A stretch of 19,041 bases of DNA, from NCBI GenBank assembly GCA_038214085.1, contig JBBQSF010000057.1:1-19041 (forward strand), given 5' to 3'. Under the pieces are notes generated by a model that ran no database searches, was not told where the DNA came from, and worked only from the letters and a program-made list of their open reading frames with translations. This document shows positions 16,194-19,041 of this stretch, piece by piece; positions within the stretch are counted from its first letter, which is position 1, and each line of letters opens with the position of its first letter. The position numbers and the translations under genes are program-made. The DNA is from JBBQSF01 sp038214085. Lineage in GTDB: Bacteria > Bacteroidota > Bacteroidia > Bacteroidales > CG2-30-32-10.

Positions 16194-17609
16194 TTAATTG
16201 GTCAAAAATCGAAGCAATAGAAATAAGCTGCCTGAAATGATAATTGTTATTGGCAATGTAACCAGCCATGCAATTGCAATATTCCTTACTGTTTTTGCCT
16301 GAAGGTTCTTGAGACCTTTTCCTGCAACCATTGAACCTGCAATACCTGACGATAAAACATGAGTTGTACTTACAGGCATTCCAAGCATTGTGGAAACGCT
16401 TATGGTACTTGCTGCAACTATTTCGGCACTAGCGCCCTGAGCATATGTTAAGTGTGTTTTTCCAATTTTTTCGCCAATGGTAATTACAATTCGCTTCCAG
16501 CCTATCATTGTTCCCAACCCAAGAGCAAGTGAAATTAAAAGAATTACCCACCATGGGGCATATTCAGTATATTTTTTAAATGTGCTAACAGCATCTTTTG
16601 CTTCACCAATTTCCTTGTTCGACAAATTTAATGAAGCTTTGTCAGGGTTTTTAAATATTAATACATCAAGATGCTTTGATATCATTATTATACTTTTGCG
16701 TATAAAAAAGTTCTTTTCCTTATCAGTGCCGGCAAAACTGGTTTTTCCCTTTAAAACAATCTGGAGTGAATCAATTTCCTTGATAATAGTTTTGGATCTT
16801 GCCAAATTAATATCATCTAGTTTTGTTGAATCAATTTTGCTAATGGTATATTCTATTTTATTTACATTGCGAAGAAGATCATCCGGTTTTCGCGACATAT
16901 CAAGGGCGAAATATCCGGGAACAATTCCAATTAAAATTATCATGACAAGTCCAACCCCTTTCTGTCCGTCGTTTGAACCATGAGAAAAACTTACACTTGT
17001 ACAAGTTAAAATCAGAATAGACCTTATCCATAATGGAGGCGCTTTATGGGCAGGAGGTTCTTTAAATATCTTTTTGTTTTTTATCAGTTTTTTCATCAGC
17101 ATCATTAATCCAATGGCAAAGCCAAATCCAAAAATTGGAGAAATAAGCAATGACAATCCAATATCCTCAACTTTAGACCAGTTAAGCGCTACGGAAGAGC
17201 CTCCTGGTAAAAGCATAAAAGCCAAGCCCACTCCGAAAATTGAACCAATAAGTGTGTGGGAACTGGAACATGGAATTCCAAAGTACCAGGTACCAAGATT
17301 CCAAATTATTGATGTTAATATCAATGCAAGAATCATTGAAATACTATGGTAGGGATTTGCGTCCACGAGTGCTTCTGTAGGCAATAAGTTTACAATTCCC
17401 ATAGCAACAGCAATCCCACCAACAAAAACGCCAATAAAATTCCACAACCCTGACCACACAACAGCAATACGCGGCTTCAGGGAATGGGTATAAATAACAG
17501 TAGCAACGGCATTGGCCGTATCGTGAAATCCATTGATAAATTCAAAACCTAAAGCTGCGACAATACATACGATTAGCAGAAAAGTCATCCAAGCGTCTAA
17601 TCCAAACAT
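16194..17609 (-). CDS. PiT-family inorganic phosphate transporter (first of a tandem pair)
   Basis: Secondary transporter of the PHO4/PiT family, normally importing metal-phosphate or phosphate with a cation; 471 residues. Both family repeats are visible: GFHDTANAVATVIYTHSLKPR (27-47, last residue trimmed in most relatives) in helix 1, and SFSHGSNDGQKGVGLVM (207-223) in the second half. Further conserved segments are CSSSHTLIGSIFGVG (114-128) and PVSTTHVLSSGIAGS (412-426). Between the half containing the second motif and the last helices lies a hydrophilic, helix-prone insert (about 235-350) of 116 residues, in the usual position of the central loop of PiT proteins. The neighbour upstream on the same strand is a close paralogue, separated by 120 bases; a near match to the -7 box (TTAATTTG, complement of 17634-17641) in that gap may give it its own promoter. 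No phosphate-regulon gene is present. Confidence 0.93.
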   Translation of the reverse strand: MFGLDAWMTFLLIVCIVAALGFEFINGFHDTANAVATVIYTHSLKPRIAVVWSGLWNFIGVFVGGIAVAMGIVNLLPTEALVDANPYHSISMILALILTSIIWNLGTWYFGIPCSSSHTLIGSIFGVGLAFMLLPGGSSVALNWSKVEDIGLSLLISPIFGFGFAIGLMMLMKKLIKNKKIFKEPPAHKAPPLWIRSILILTCTSVSFSHGSNDGQKGVGLVMIILIGIVPGYFALDMSRKPDDLLRNVNKIEYTISKIDSTKLDDINLARSKTIIKEIDSLQIVLKGKTSFAGTDKEKNFFIRKSIIMISKHLDVLIFKNPDKASLNLSNKEIGEAKDAVSTFKKYTEYAPWWVILLISLALGLGTMIGWKRIVITIGEKIGKTHLTYAQGASAEIVAASTISVSTMLGMPVSTTHVLSSGIAGSMVAGKGLKNLQAKTVRNIAIAWLVTLPITIIISGSLFLLLRFLTN

Positions 17610-17677
17610 TTTTTGTCAATTTATAATTAAATACAAATTAACGAAAAATATGATTAGTTAAAAGCATTGGTATTATT

Positions 17678-17697
17678 AACAAATCGTTAAGTTTGTT
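17678..17697. repeat. Short inverted repeat between the two pit genes
   Basis: AACAAA (17678-17683) and TTTGTT (17692-17697) are inverse complements with an eight-base spacer, 33 bases beyond the stop of the upstream pit gene. It is a weak hairpin with no T run on either strand, so a terminator call is not justified. It may be a chance repeat in AT-rich DNA. Confidence 0.25.
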
Positions 17698-17729
17698 CAT
17701 ATTAACTTAACAATTAATTAATATTGACT

Positions 17730-19041
17730 TTAGCCCATAATAAAGCGCAGAAGAAGGAATAAAAGACCTGAAAGCAATGTGGTTACTGGCAATGTGATTA
17801 CCCATGCCAAGCCAATGTTTCGTAATGTTTTTCCTTCAAGGCTCTTAAAGCCATTTTCGGCAACCATGCTACCAGCAATTCCGGAGCTTAAAACATGCGT
17901 TGTACTCACAGGCAAACCCAATACAGAAGATATACCAATTGTACCAGCTGCAACCAACTGGCTGGCTGCACCCTGTGCATAAGTAAGGGGCGTTTTACCT
18001 ATTTTTTCGCCTACAGTAATTACGATACGTTTCCAGCCTACCATGGTACCAATACCTAATGACAATGAAATCATCAGAATTACCCACCAGGGTGCATATT
18101 CAGTATAGGTTTTTATTTGCCCAACATTGTTTTTAATTTGATGAATTTCTTCTTCACTGATGAGAACAAAAGAAGATGACTCAAGGCTTGAAAATAGCTT
18201 GTCGGTAGACTTTGAAATAAGTAAAATATCTCTTCTTATTTCAAAATTGCGATCCGAAGGAATTAACTTATTAGAATTTACTTTACCTATAATACCTCTG
18301 AGTGAATCAACTTTTGAATTGATTGCATACAAGTATGTTTTTTCTTCAGCAGATAGATGGGTAGTATCCATTTTTTTTAAAACGATTGAAATCTGCTCAA
18401 GGTTAGAATTCATATTTTTGGGATTCTTTGAAATATCCAAAGCAAAATATCCGGGAACAATTCCTATTAAAATCATCATAACCAAGCCGACACCTTTTTG
18501 TCCATCATTGCTACCATGAGAAAAACTTACACCCATGGAGGCAAGAACCAACAAACTGCGAATACCTATTGGTGGCGCTTTTTGTGTAGGTGCTTTTTTA
18601 AATACTTTTTTATTTTTCACAAAAACTCGTAAGGCATATATTGCAAACATGGCAAAGAAAAACCCTAATATTGGAGATATAAGCAAAGACATTCCAACCT
18701 CCTGAACTTTATGCCAGTTTAGTGCAACACTATCGCTTCCCGGAATGAACATGAATGCAATACCAACTCCAAAAATAGAGCCGATTAAGGTATGAGAACT
18801 TGAAACTGGAATTCCAAAATACCATGTACCCAAATTCCAAATAATTGCTGTAAATATTAGGGCTAAAATCATTGCCAACCCATGCATCATGTTGGCATCT
18901 ACCAAGGCTTCTACGGGCAAGAGATTCACAATTCCCATTGCAACTGCAATTCCGCCAAAATATACTCCTATAAAATTTAAAATCCCTGATAATATAACGG
19001 CAATTCTAGGTTTAAGGGAATTGGTATAAATTACTGTTGCA
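17730..19041 (-). CDS. PiT-family inorganic phosphate transporter (second of a tandem pair, 5' partial)
   Basis: The frame is open to the right edge of the window, so the true start lies outside; the methionine at 18938 is internal, since codons before it read FGGIAVA as in the neighbouring paralogue. By alignment to that paralogue the first complete codon corresponds to its residue 36, so about 35 residues including the first PiT signature are missing. The visible part has VSSSHTLIGSIFGVG, SFSHGSNDGQKGVGLVM and PVSTTHVLSSGIAGS, and a 116-residue central hydrophilic insert of the same length as in the neighbour. By hand count the last 121 residues are about 71% identical to the neighbour, but the insert only about 31%. 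This suggests an old duplication with the pores kept and the loops diverged. Role: phosphate uptake, with cation coupling and specificity not readable. Confidence 0.92.
   Translation of the reverse strand, partial: ATVIYTNSLKPRIAVILSGILNFIGVYFGGIAVAMGIVNLLPVEALVDANMMHGLAMILALIFTAIIWNLGTWYFGIPVSSSHTLIGSIFGVGIAFMFIPGSDSVALNWHKVQEVGMSLLISPILGFFFAMFAIYALRVFVKNKKVFKKAPTQKAPPIGIRSLLVLASMGVSFSHGSNDGQKGVGLVMMILIGIVPGYFALDISKNPKNMNSNLEQISIVLKKMDTTHLSAEEKTYLYAINSKVDSLRGIIGKVNSNKLIPSDRNFEIRRDILLISKSTDKLFSSLESSSFVLISEEEIHQIKNNVGQIKTYTEYAPWWVILMISLSLGIGTMVGWKRIVITVGEKIGKTPLTYAQGAASQLVAAGTIGISSVLGLPVSTTHVLSSGIAGSMVAENGFKSLEGKTLRNIGLAWVITLPVTTLLSGLLFLLLRFIMG

Noticed and set aside
16477..16983. 168-codon open frame on the plus strand opposite the PiT gene
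   Set aside because: It mirrors the coding bias of the real minus-strand gene; a similar frame occurs opposite the paralogue, as expected from shared sequence, and no family features are seen.
18936..18938. ATG as the start of the second PiT transporter
   Set aside because: The frame continues upstream to the window edge with codons aligning residue for residue to the neighbouring paralogue; the methionine is internal.

Overview
The window looks like an ordinary chromosomal segment from an uncultured or uncommon member of the Bacteroidota. Three things point there. The protein cut by the left edge ends in a type IX secretion (T9SS) sorting domain, which is restricted to this phylum. The DNA is AT-rich, start codons lack Shine-Dalgarno sequences, and the promoter element TAnnTTTG recurs upstream of genes. 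The clpC / gyrA / TPR-protein neighbourhood is one I recall from Bacteroidota genomes. I see no mobile element, CRISPR array, tRNA or rRNA, and no stretch over 300 bases without a gene.

Layout. The left plus-strand block holds a secreted PKD-repeat protein (5' end outside the window), a TerC-family membrane protein 14 bases downstream, a long acyl-CoA dehydrogenase with its own promoter and a strong terminator, and an APC-family amino acid permease. The permease probably starts at a TTG well inside its longest reading frame. The permease and clpC converge on a shared hairpin terminator. clpC (minus) and gyrA (plus) diverge from a 207-base regulatory gap, and gyrA is followed by a secreted TPR protein and a terminator. 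Next comes a two-gene overlapping operon: a cysteine-free carboxymuconolactone-decarboxylase-like protein and the PLP-homeostasis protein YggS. YggS overlaps tail to tail with a minus-strand class A penicillin-binding protein. The right end holds two tandem minus-strand Pit-type phosphate transporters, the second cut by the window edge.

Functionally most of this is housekeeping: protein quality control (ClpC), DNA topology (GyrA), peptidoglycan synthesis (PBP1A), PLP homeostasis (YggS), fatty-acid oxidation, and amino acid and phosphate uptake. I do not find a convincing new multi-gene system. The points most worth a second look are smaller: the paired Pit transporters with an equal-length, fast-diverging hydrophilic insert; an inverted repeat enclosing the clpC promoter; the permease start misplacement; the cysteine-free CMD protein joined to YggS; and the lysine-rich repeat tail and extra N-terminal hydrophobic segment of the PBP.
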